Positions 25,082 to 35,352 of a stretch of 60,000 nucleotides of DNA are shown in pieces. The DNA is taken from positions 455,501 to 515,500 of the forward strand of contig JAQGDQ010000113.1 of the NCBI GenBank assembly GCA_030141605.1, given 5' to 3'. Numbering within the stretch: position 1 is the first letter of the stretch; the number at the start of each line of letters is the position of its first letter. Below the pieces are notes generated by a model, which saw only the letters and a program-made list of their open reading frames with translations, was not told the origin of the DNA and ran no database searches. The stretch is from Tubiluchus corallicola. Its lineage: Eukaryota > Priapulida > Priapulimorpha > Priapulimorphida > Tubiluchidae. A program made the translations under genes and the position numbers.

Positions 25082-25153
25082 CTGATAATCACCTGTAACT
25101 TTTTGTCCTCTGAGATTCCTTCTACAGGCTCCAAGACACGGAGCCAGCCAAAA
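25082..25153 (-). CDS. Minus-strand internal exon, unidentified gene
   Basis: 72 bases with a perfect CAG|GTAAGT donor and an acceptor with a good pyrimidine stretch (TTTCCGTTTTTGTTAG). The single sensible frame reads FGWLRVLEPVEGISEDKKLQ then VII, accepting one base and leaving two. The pattern resembles a beta-strand/turn segment. It may belong to the gene beginning at 35.18 kb or to the exon series at 18.4-4.2 kb. Phases alone do not decide. Confidence 0.5.
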
Positions 25154-25359
25154 CTAACAAAAACGGAAATCAGTAAATGGGCCAGTACTTACTGTTGATC
25201 ATCATAATGACAATTATTAGTTATTAAGAGGAAAAAACAACAAGTCACAATCAAATTCACATCAGTTCAGTCTCTATGGATCATATTATACAAAATTACT
25301 TCATGAAAGCCTAATGCCACCAGTGATGTCAAAGAAAGCGCATAATAGATAAGTACACA

Positions 25360-25850
25360 AATTCCCAGTCTCCAAGTTATAACACGTCTTCATATACACT
25401 GTAAAATTCTTTACGTTACACAAAGTCTTTAAATAAACAGATTTCAAGACTTAAAGTTAACACAGTCGTTAGGTACACAGCTTCATGGTCTTTAAGTTAC
25501 ACAAAATCTTCATGTACCAAGATTCACAGTCTTTTAGTTACATTAGTTACACAAAGTCTTCATATATGCAGATCCCCAGTCTTCGAGCTGAACTCCCAGA
25601 AAGTTCTCAGATACACCAATTTGCAGTCCTCAAATTACACAGCTTTCAGTTGCGGAGGTTCACAGTCTTTTTAGTTACACAAAATTTTCATACGCATTGA
25701 TTCACAGTTTTTAAGTCATATAAAATCCTCAGGTAGTCAGGTACACAGTTACACTATATGAAGTTTTCGGATACATAGAGTAATCAGCCTCTGGAAAAAT
25801 ACATTTTACAGTCTTCCAGCTGCACAGTCTTCAGACACACAGGCAAAATT
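25360..25850. repeat. Degenerate minisatellite, ~40-45 base unit
   Basis: At least eight recognisable copies of a unit like TTCACAGTCTTTAAGTTACA followed by CAAAGTCTTCATATACA, each diverged by substitutions and short indels. Old tandem array just upstream (plus sense) of the 25.1-kb minus exon. Confidence 0.7.
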
Positions 25851-25854
25851 TCTA

Positions 25855-27190
25855 TATACACTTTCTGAATAATTATTTTTCTGTCACGCATCACATCAAA
25901 AAATTACTCAATAAATAATATAACCACTAGTAACACTAAAGATAGATAAAATGCAGCACGGTAGATCGATCACGTGTCAATAATCTTTCTGCGATCAAAA
26001 CGTTTTGTTCAGAAGCAGACCTGCCCGCGTGATATACGAAAATGAAAACTCCCCAAAAAGAAAGACTAAAGAAGGATAAAAGCAGGACACAACAGCAGTA
26101 TAGATAATGTTCACAGTGTAGGCTATAAGCTGCCAACAAGCACTTCCCTGTCTAACCCAGACCAGCAGCTTTGGAACAACTGACTTTGCCTAGGGGGCAT
26201 ACCTACACCGGTGGCAAAACGGAAGAGTTTCTTTTATGTGTCCCCCAATAAAATAATACTCATTTACAATCGGTAAGAATTCGCTATTTGGAGCAGTTAT
26301 CGATTACAGTAATCAGCAAAAATTAAATATTAGTGTTAACAGATTGTGTTTTGATATTGGTTTCTTGCTGTTAGCTGCCCTCTAAATGATGAAATTTGCT
26401 ATTAACTTAATTGCGATTACTGAACAGAGGCATTGTAATTCATAGTCACTTCCTAGTTGCCGCCATCATAATTATTCAGAATTAAACTTTGTGTAAAGCC
26501 GATAATAGATCGAGTGTAATAGCTCTAGCTATGCGAAAAATCGATAAGTTGTAAACACGGTCTTGTGAAAAGACTTTAAACAGTAAACTGTACCCATCTG
26601 TACTTGTGTGCGACACTATAGCTTTTTCAAAACTTTTTGTTACCGTGTCTTGTTGTAAAAGAAATTACGTGACACAAAAGTAATTCGTTTATACTTTTCA
26701 GTCTGCATTGTTATGCTTGTAAAAAGCAGTATTCCTGACTTCGCATATTTCAACGTCACAGTACTTTACGAAATACTAACTAAAGTAGTTTAAACTTCGC
26801 TGATTTTAGTTCCAATATTTTTAATTGTATTGATACCATCCTTGCTTGCTGCCCTGCCTGAAAAATTGCTGAATGAAATTGCGGGCTTTCCTGTAAGATA
26901 TGTATGTCTTAAAATGTATTTTAAGAAAAGCTACAAGGAAATATTTAACCTACTTTATATCACAGAAAACAACATCTGTGTCAAATTAACAATCGTTCAG
27001 AAACTTCAAGATTCTCGAGTTTGGATACTGCTAGGGGGGGGGGGGGGGGTGAACAATGTTAAAACACTCAGTTTCTCAATGGAGGCCTATTGAGTTTGCT
27101 AACATTGTCAGTATCGTGCGACTTTTTCCACATTTGATGGTTTCCTTGATCTATTGAAGATGATCATTTCTTTCCTTGAGCTGTCTTTAC
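25855..27190. other. No gene seen
   Basis: AT-rich. A G14-type run near 27033-27048. A donor-like site at 26891 follows an open frame, but its phase does not fit the next candidate exon. Confidence 0.45.
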
Positions 27191-27193
27191 AGC

Positions 27194-27397
27194 TTTATGC
27201 AGTTTCCCACCCAGGGCTACTTGCCTCTTCCTGAACAACATGTAACATCTCACGAGGAAGCCAGCCACAGACGCAATAGTAAAAATTCTTCTAACGCCAA
27301 TATGTGCCATCCTGATGGAATCAAGACGCAGCTGCGGGCTCGCAGTTTTATACAGTATCTAGTTCGACAAAATCCATTTCACGTTTTTGTAGTTTAA
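27194..27397 (+). CDS. Candidate terminal exon or repeat-derived ORF
   Basis: After a good acceptor (GAGCTGTCTTTACAG, AG 27192-27193) a GC-richer stretch is open to TAA. It reads FMQFPTQGYLPLPEQH and then a Ser/Asn-rich part ending QLRARSFIQYLVRQNPFHVF. The opposite strand is also open, with a hydrophobic-then-basic segment, so strand is uncertain. No upstream exon with fitting phase was found. Confidence 0.25.
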   Translation, partial: FMQFPTQGYLPLPEQHVTSHEEASHRRNSKNSSNANMCHPDGIKTQLRARSFIQYLVRQNPFHVFVV

Positions 27398-27399
27398 GC

Positions 27400-29147
27400 G
27401 TAAAACTATTCCTTTGCAAGCGGCGAAGCAGAGGTTTTTAAAAGTGTTTCAAATATCCAACCATCTCATTGTTTACAACACCCTTAAAGTGTGCTACGAT
27501 TTGCATAATTTGTTCAGTTATCTATAGGTGACGCCACGATATAATCTTAGATTTGCATAATAATTAGCTTGAGACAATAAAGATGTTTTATCGTTAGTTT
27601 TTTTTATTATAATCTTGTTGAAGAAGTAGTAAAGTTCACAAAATAAAAGATAAGTAATAAAATAAACAAAGGGTAATAGTTCTTGAATAAGGTGGGCAGA
27701 ATAGTATGGCTGTCCATCACAGAGAGGACCGACAACAACATTAAACAAATTAAAAATTAAAAATTAAAATAGACAAGCATATCCTATAATAAAAATTTTT
27801 ACATAAATTTAAAAAACAGGCGATGCGAAATTAATGAAACTTGTCAAAAAATAAAGCGCACAAGATGAATAGAACTTTAAATGACTACGCATATCCTAAA
27901 ATTAATAAACTTGTTTTAAAATAAAACAATTTTACGTAAAAACAAAAAATTATGTGAAACTCTCAAAACAAACACACATCTTTGACGCAATGGATTCCTA
28001 AAAGGACTTTGAAAGTACTATACTGGGAACTTTAAAAGTCCTATCCTGGGCCCAGTGTTGTATGAATTCACCGAAGGCCATTTTGTGCTTAAATCTGCAA
28101 CATTCTTACATCAATGATGTGTCTCGTGAACCAGGCTGTGTCCGCGTGCAATCACATTCCTATGACAATGTGAATTTTGGGTAAATTTTAGTCACAGAAG
28201 TTACTGCCCCCGTTTTCCAGGTTCAAATCCAGACTCAGTTAAACGTTTTCAGATTTCCTACCGGGTAAGTCTCTTTCAAAAATTCAGTGGATTCATTCCA
28301 TCACAGATAATGATCCTGCAATGAGTTAAGCATAACTAATTAATAAATAAATAATTGAGCATAAATAATTCAGAATAAATCACAAATAATTAGTTGTCCA
28401 TCAATTTTCATCCAAAAACAAGCAAGATTTAAAAAAGTTCAAAATACATCAATGGCGGTAAATGTAAATTGATTACAACTGAAAACTGCACTCAAAATAA
28501 GAGTTTGACTGATTTCAAGGCACAAAAAATTTATTGACATCTTTGGCACTCTGAAAAAAGTTTTCCATGATTAATATTCGCTTCATATTTGCATAATTAT
28601 TGATGCCACAAAAAATCATAAAATTCGTTGAGATTACTTTACAAAAGATAGACGTAGTTCTGCAGTAAAGATCTTAACGGGCTGGTAATAATTTAACAAT
28701 TTGCATGGTATCGCCACCGAGCGGCAGATCCTTAAAATATTTTGTTCATATTGCGAACACAAGTCATTTTATAATAAAACATACTTACTAGAAAAACAGC
28801 TTTCGCGGTCGCAATTTGTGTGGTCACTAGTATTTCTGCGTGAGTTGTGCGTCAGTTTATTATTTAATTGCATAAGCAGTTATAATGACAAAACAATTTT
28901 AAAGGTACATTTCTTCCCCTTAATTATTGAATTTTAACGCATAGGTGCTTAAAGAAGAGACAAACTATTTTCTTAAATAGTAGTCACTTCACAATATAAG
29001 ACCTTACAGCAAAAATAATATTAAGTTACAGCAATTTTTATTGATTTTTTTCTCTTTCACAAATTTGATTCATTATGTAATTTAGAAAATATCAAAATGG
29101 CTAGGTTTAGGACCAAAATAAATTTACAAAAAAGAACAACGAAAGGA
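27400..29147. other. No gene seen
   Basis: AT-rich, with possible old SINE or RT debris near 28030-28270 (GGTTCAAATCC B box; LGP-like frame). Nothing callable. Confidence 0.45.
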
Positions 29148-29340
29148 GTTTACAATTCCCCACAAACCCTACCAACTTAAAAACCCTAACATTAACCCTA
29201 GCTCGATCCCTAAACCTAAACCCAACCCGAAACCTAACCCTAACCCCAACACTCACCCTAACCTCAATCCTAACCCTAAGCCCAACCCAATTCTAACCCT
29301 AATTTGATTCATGAACTAATTCTTTTCTGGTATGCTTTTC
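29148..29340 (-). mobile_element. Small inverted-repeat element with expanded, degenerate telomere-like core, copy 2
   Basis: It begins with GTTTACAATTCCCCACA, the reverse complement of the right end of the 23.65-kb copy. About 135 bases of degenerate CCCTAA-like units follow, then a diverged match to the left inner part (TTGATTCATGAACTAATTC). The far inverted end is no longer clear. Same family as the 23.65-kb copy, opposite orientation. Confidence 0.5.
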
Positions 29341-29829
29341 TTTTTCAAAATGATGATGTCGAAATAATGATGACAAAAATGATGATTTCGAAAATTAAGT
29401 TGTTTCAGACACATTATGAAGATACTATAAATGAGAGTCCTAGATCCTCCCTAAAAACTTGCAACCACCACTACTGGATTCGACATCCAACAAAGGTGCA
29501 AGTTTTTATTGAAATTGTTTCACCTGAATTGCAGGTAACACGAGCGGGAATTAAATTACAAAACTTGTAACGCAAGACAAAGACCCCATGCCTCATGAAT
29601 TTTCAAGTCACGGGGTACAAGCAGGTGTACAGGAAATGAAAAATGTAGATCATTTAAACATCTTTCGTATGTTACACGTGAGAAGAGTTGAGATACGTTA
29701 AAACAGTAGTATGCACCATAACTTCTCAACAATATTAATTACATTATTAAAACAGAAATAATTCTTAATGACAAGAGCGTGAACAAATGGCAAAAAAACG
29801 AAAAAGACACAATGATTTAGACCACCCTA

Positions 29830-29960
29830 CTGCACCTGTGAAATAGCTGATGTTCTAACTACTGCGTTATTTGGGGTTCGAATTCTGGATAACACACATT
29901 TATTCAGGACCGTCCTGCTTCTGAATGTGACCTTCCTGTTCATTTCTGATAGTTCTCCTC
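29830..29960 (+). repeat. Possible tRNA-derived SINE fragment
   Basis: An A-box-like TAGCTGATGTTCTAACTAC followed 25-30 bases later by a B-box-like GGTTCGAATTC suggests a tRNA-type SINE head. Similar isolated B-box motifs occur near 1065-1085 (minus) and 28230 (GGTTCAAATCC). No cloverleaf folds. Confidence 0.3.
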
Positions 29961-30850
29961 ATATTGTACTTAATTAGCCTTCTCTCACCATTATAAGCCC
30001 AAAAATAGCATTTTATGAAGCTTTACGTTTTGTACCATCATTTTTCCTTTCTGGATTGAAACGACGTGTCTTTATGTGTCTTTCGCAGAAATAAAGTTGC
30101 CATAAGGTCTACAGGAAACATCAGTATCTTTAGGCTTACTTGGACACTTGAATAATCAGAAATCAGCACCGATGCTGCCACCTATACAGAACAATATAAG
30201 CACTAAATGCAGATAGTTACGGCATTACTGGTAATAAAGAAAAAATGTGCGAATTTAGGGGGTGGGCCCTATGGGGTCCCCATGGATATTATTTAAGTAT
30301 CCAAGTATTCAGTGAAATTGATATTTTCGGGTATGGCAGTTTCATTTCTGCTATGATTTCCAAATGATAGAAATGATAGATTTTTTGTTTCTCTACCGTA
30401 AAAATTGCACAACCAAACTAGGAAGACTTGGAAAATATGGTAGCAAAATTGGTCCATTTTGTGAAGTTTTCGTTAAATTTAGGCGAGTCAAGTAAACAAA
30501 CAAAAAACTTTCTATCAGTTTACTCAGCGCCTACCTCAAGAGGTTTGGAAACTGATACTCTTTTACTGAGTTTACTTTTTTCACTAAAATACACACGAGC
30601 TCTTTACACACTGTCACTGAAAGCCAGTACACAGGTTTAAATGACTAACCTAGGAAACAAGGGCAAGCAAACCACTCCAAAAACTCCCATACAGACCTAG
30701 GCAGTGGACAACCTCTGCTACCATTCCATCTAAGCAGCTAACAGTGAGGGCTGTTATTACCTCTATTGTGATTCTGTTTGCTGCTTTAGCCAGTGAACAT
30801 TTAAATGACCAATTTAAACATTTGGGTAGCAGAAAATTGCCCTTTCCTGT

Positions 30851-31005
30851 TTAAATGGCGGAACGGTCCTTCAAATAATCGTTTCGGGAATTGTGTCTGA
30901 GAGAGGCTGTGAGCTCTTTGAATTGCTCTGGTGTGTGGCTGTGTGCGTTAGTGATTTCGGCCGTTTTCAACACCTTGAAGATCGCGGGAAAGCCGAACAA
31001 TGTTG
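30851..31005 (-). CDS. Candidate minus-strand terminal exon, unidentified
   Basis: After a strong pyrimidine-rich acceptor (CTTTATTTTTTCCTTCTTAAAAG) the frame is open for 50 codons to TAA. It includes an amphipathic stretch (TPEQFKELTASLRHNSRNDY). The segment has more GC and CpG than its surroundings, so it could equally be a transposon-derived ORF or the CpG-rich first exon of a plus-strand gene (a GAG|GTAGGT donor occurs at 31051-31052 on the other strand). Confidence 0.3.
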
Positions 31006-31099
31006 CTTTTAAGAAGGAAAAAATAAAGATTAGTTCTCGTTTGTTAATCGAGGTAGGTCTAACCCTTTGCATGGCGGGTTAAAGTAATATATGCGTATT

Positions 31100-32600
31100 T
31101 CTAAATGCATTCAGTCTCAACAATTACAACTGTTAAACTTGTATGCTAACATGTCTCAACTATTGATTTTTACAAAGTTGTTTTTGTCGTCGTCATCATA
31201 TCATACGCCCATTACGTCTATTGTAGTCTAGACATTGGGCAGGATGAATTCTGTTTTTGTCGGTGTCATTGTCAAAAACAGGAAACGTGGGAAATCTTCC
31301 TGTTGTATTCTGAATTATTCACGCTTTGTTTCGCCTTTTTATTATAAATCACTAATTTATAGTGGGTTGTTTTTGATAACATGGCTAACAACCCTATAGT
31401 ATCTGAGTTCATAAACCCGGTATGTATCTGAATTAAAATGTTCTTTGTTTACCTGGCTGTGTACGTGCACTAAAATATTTACCTGGCTAATCAGCGCAAT
31501 ATCCGGGTTTTTCTAGTACACTGATTTGTTTGTACTTCACATGTGTAATTTTGAGTGTTGCAAACAAGTAGTAGCCTAATTTATCATAGTGCTGCGGAAA
31601 TCAACGTAAATATAGAACTGTTAAAGGGGTACTAGCTTAAATATTAATTTAGCAATAGTTGATAGATGGAAGCACAGATACTGAGCATAGTTTATCATTA
31701 AGCTTTACTTTTTACATAGTTCCCTCAACGTATGGAAATAACGTATAACCAATGGCTTCTAAGAAAAAGATCAAGATTTTATTAAAAAGAAGTTCTTTCT
31801 AATTAGTGCATGCCTTTGTCTATTTCAAAGTTAAGATTTTATGATATGTTGCTGATCCTTTTAATCCATTAAGTCCGAAAAAGTTTGGACATGATACTGC
31901 ATACACTTTGTTCAGTTTCTTTCCTTCATTTGCGTCATTGCCTAGTCTTGCTACCTTACATTGCAGATGATATCGTGAGAATAATTACACTTGCTATTAT
32001 CATAGAATAGGCTGTTTTTGCCTTTCAAAACAAATTTTTAAATCATGGACTACGTGATCAGAGAGACTCACGTGTAAATGTGCGCTCAGGTAGAACTGCA
32101 CAGTCGCTCAGGTATAAATCAAAGCAGAGCCGGCTGTTTAGAAGCGTGTTCAAAGGTATTCAGGTGCAAAAGCAGGGCGCTGCTGTGTTTTCAGTGTTAA
32201 AATATACAATGTGAGAAACGCAATTCTCAGTCAAATTTAAAATCTGTTTCTTAGTTACTAAAGAAAGATTAATTGAAAAGCGCCATTTTTCGTTTTTTAA
32301 TTGTTCATATGTGTTAGTGTAGTTGGCGAAGAACGGCTAAAAACTATACACCATATGCAGGCTCATAGAATTACATTGTAAGTACTATAATGTATAACTA
32401 TTACACTTGCTTTCTCATTTAGCAATTTTGAACAGAATAACTTGGAAATTAATTTATTTGTGTACACTGGTGCACTTCGTAACTGCTAATTTCTATATCA
32501 GATTACGACATTTTTGCGAAAATTCATTTGAGTCTGACTACAGTTATTACAGAATTACTAAGTTGAGAAAAGAACAGTTTACAGATGATATCAAGGCAAA
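31100..32600. other. Presumed intron, no clear exon
   Basis: Two TTTACCTGGCTG-type minus-strand donor sites occur 30 bases apart at 31451 and 31481. The second bounds an open 30-base segment. Otherwise AT-rich DNA. Confidence 0.4.
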
Positions 32601-32610
32601 ACTTAACCTA

Positions 32611-32622
32611 ATGATGATGATT

Positions 32623-32704
<82 letters not shown>

Positions 32705-32790
32705 CAACGATGACGACGGCAACGGCGGAGACGACGACGATGAAGATGATGATGATGGCGAAGACGATAAGGATAAAATAATGGTGGTCA
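32611..32790. repeat. (ATG)n microsatellite with degenerate edge
   Basis: About 28 uninterrupted ATG units to 32703, then ACGACG/GATGATG-type decay to about 32790. Poly-Met or poly-Ser ORFs here are repeat translation. Confidence 0.95.
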
Positions 32791-32944
32791 CTAGTGCTGA
32801 CAGCATCTTAATTAATTCTACTAATTAAATAGGAGTGGCTAACGTGATGATTTCGTAGCCTCGGTCATTTGTTGGATTGCCACATTCTCTTCAAAAAACA
32901 ACAGAGCTGTAATGAAATTTGTGCGATTATAAAGAGAAGCATGA

Positions 32945-33155
32945 GTGGAAGCTACCACGGCTGCTGTTGCTGCTGATGCTGCAGCTGCTGCTACTGCTGC
33001 TGCTGCTGCTTATGGCGATTGTGACAGTGGTTACGGATTTATTTATTATGACAATAACAATTATGACGACGACGACGACGATGATGATGATGATGATAAA
33101 AGTGATGATGACGATGGCGATGGCGATGACGATCACAACGACAATGATGACGGTA
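32945..33155. repeat. (GCT)n then (GAC/GAT)n low-complexity region
   Basis: Imperfect CTGCTGCTG block (about 32960-33012) followed by GACGACGAT units (about 33062-33150). Confidence 0.85.
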
Positions 33156-33242
33156 AAACACTACAGAAACTAGTACACCTAATTATTCCTCACTAAGCGC
33201 ACAAGTACTCCACCTACAGAAGTAATCGTTTTTTCATTACAG

Positions 33243-33290
33243 GAACATCATGTTATACAACCTTGGCAACTACAGAGCCACCTACTATGC
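33243..33290 (+). CDS. Possible 48-base exon upstream of the 35.35-kb exon
   Basis: A 48-base segment lies between a strong 3' splice site (CGTTTTTTCATTACAG) and a GTATGT donor. All three frames are open. In the frame that accepts 1 base from upstream it leaves 1 base, exactly what the 2-base start of the 35353 exon needs. It would lie inside an intron of the opposite-strand gene. Conservation evidence is absent, so this stays tentative. Confidence 0.25.
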
Positions 33291-33520
33291 GTATGTAGGA
33301 ATTAGTGTCGTGTAATAAAAAACGTGGCTCAGCTCTTTATCGTTATTTAATGAATGACAGTCCTGCAATTCACACAAGGCAACAAACATTTTATTTACTT
33401 GTAAAAACTGGAAATTGCAACCGTGACATGTGAATCAGGGACAAATCTAATTGAGCTTGCTGTGTTGGAGAGGGTGGTGGCCTGAGGGGTGTGGGTTAAG
33501 TTTCATGAAAGAAACCATAC

Positions 33521-35176
33521 CGTACTAGGCAAATATACTTCTTCAGCTATGTCATAGTAAAACAGAGATAGAATAGAAAACAGTACATCTACTCGAACCT
33601 CAAATTCAAAATTGCCTTCATTATTTCTTATGCCAAGTAGCATACGTTTGTTGATCCTTGAGCCTTTATAGTTGGTTGGAAAGTAGCAAGTTTTAGCCGA
33701 ACACCAAAAACATTCATAGTAGATTAGCATGACCGGTTTGGAGGCAAAGATTTCTCTACAGGAGGCATTCTCGGGTGTTGTGCATGATTCTAGACATGTC
33801 TGCATGATTTTCTATGCTCGTTTTCTTGGTGAATGACTTCTTCTTCTTCTTACCCAGCAGTGTTAAAGACCACCGGCTAGCTAACTAACGTGAAGAATTA
33901 AAACTAGTTTTGTGTAATTTCAGTGTTTAAAACGCCATTTTTCACACAGTGACAGGTAAAGTACATGTGTGTGTACCTCACCCTGAGGTATGTTAATAAC
34001 ACAAATAAATATTCATGCGCTCTAAATAAGTTCTTATAAAAGAGGAGGCATGCTTGTCGCTGAAAAACGTTTCCGCCTTTTTTGTTACTCTTAAACAATT
34101 TAGAGCATAGACAATGGCGTTGTTGTTCAAGTTTACTAAATAATAAGTTCGTACAGGGTGGTCCTCAACGGAAACACGAAACAGTTCTCCAATTTGATAC
34201 AGCTGGTACGATACAGCTTGCAGCAAACTTAAAGATTAAGATCTATTAGAAAATTGGCCTTCTACAACTTACAACCTGAAATAACTAGTACTAGCATTAA
34301 TAACAGAATAAACCCACAAGTAACTCACAATCTTGAAATTAATATTATAAGTGAATGTATGAGTGAGTGAGTGAGTGAGTGAGTGAGTGAATGCGTGAGT
34401 GAGTGAGCAAATGAGTGAGTGAGCAAAAGAACAAATGAATTAATCAACGAATGGACAGAAAGGTGAACGGATGAACGAGCGAAACAACGAACAATAATAT
34501 TACTAAATAATTAAATATAAAATAACAACACAATCACTCGTCACTGACGTTTCATTAATCAGGCGACTGTAATAGCTAAGTGGTCACGTTAGGTGCTTGG
34601 CGTGTGAAGTTAAGCAACCAAGCCTGGCTATTAAGTGGATAGGCGCTAAAGCGTGCTTCTATATGGTTTCATCTGCCGTACTGATTTTCACTGTTTGCCT
34701 CGCTGTATACACATCCGAACAAGGCTGAGACACCTCTGCTGATTCAATGGCTCATCTAACATTATCTTTAGTAATGAAAGGTTTCGATCCCGCTACATTA
34801 GTCTACATTAAGTAGACAGTGGCGTTTAATGTTAACTCTCAACTGGTACACATTACAGTGTGTACACTGGTACACAGCATGCTAAACTGGAAAAATGACG
34901 CTCTAATGACTAATGAGTAAGGTAGTTACTAACTGCTTATTATTTCAGTTGCACAAAATTGATACCATCACGCGAGAAAATACAATCGTTCGCATAGCGT
35001 TTGAAGTCTCTTTGGAAACTACAAATTTCATCAGCGAATGTAATTTCATTTATTATTATCTTTCTAACATTTGACGCTGTTAAAACGTCCACCAGCAAAC
35101 CGATTAACTGGGGACCAGCTAATAGCATTTTTAACACTTGTGAATATCTAAATAAACAACTCGTCATTGTTCTCAT
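33521..35176 (-). CDS. Unrecognised secreted or membrane protein with signal peptide, first three exons
   Basis: Minus-strand exons 35176-34966, 34216-34089 and 33799-33521. Donors (G|GTATC, AGA|GTAAC, ACG|GTATGG) and acceptors join in phases 1, 0 and 0, so about 206 codons stay open across three junctions. This is strong evidence of a real gene. The ATG at 35176 opens a signal-peptide-like start: basic and polar residues 1-16, then a hydrophobic core (MLLAGPQLIGLLVDVLTA). The mature part has at least nine cysteines, with motifs CLESCTTPENASC and ECFWCSAKTC, one N-glycosylation sequon (NAS) and a hydrophobic stretch (VLFSILSLFYY). I do not recognise the family. The gene continues to lower coordinates. 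A 30-base exon at 31512-31483 is a tentative next piece (open, phase 0). The minus exons at 25.1 and 18.4 kb might belong to it, but no linking exons were found. Confidence 0.6.
34359..34428. repeat. (GAGT)n microsatellite
   Basis: About 15 GAGT units with one ATGC interruption. A looser GAAC/GAAT tail extends to about 34490. Confidence 0.9.
34575..34880 (+). mobile_element. SINE with 5S-rRNA-like head, copy A
   Basis: The head GTGAAGTTAAGCAACCAAGC...GGCTATTAAGTGGATAGGCG resembles the 5S rRNA internal promoter (A box GAAGCTAAGC; C box GCCTGGTTAGTACTTGGATGGG). It is followed by a shared body (TTTCATCTGCCGTACT, TTAGTAATGAAAGG, ACATTAAGTAGAC) and tail GCTAAACTGG. It lies within about 70 bases of the 3' boundary of exon 1 of the minus-strand gene starting at 35176. 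Confidence 0.6.
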
Positions 35177-35352
35177 TGTTTAATTAGCAAAAGTGTAGTG
35201 TACTAACATTCTCTAACTATTCTCGAATGTGCAACACTATTAAAACTATTACACTGTACTACTGTTTAAATAACAAGTTTGCAGAAAATGCAAAATTATG
35301 TCAATATTTCTAGCCTGAGGTTATTGTTTTTGCAAATTGTTTTCTTTTATAG

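Noticed and set aside
28020-28180. LGP- and YIND-like peptides suggesting another RT relic
   Set aside because: Motifs are in the wrong spacing and frames; similarity too weak.
32407-33196. Poly-Met, poly-Ser and Asp-rich frames
   Set aside because: Trinucleotide repeat translation; no splice or homology support.
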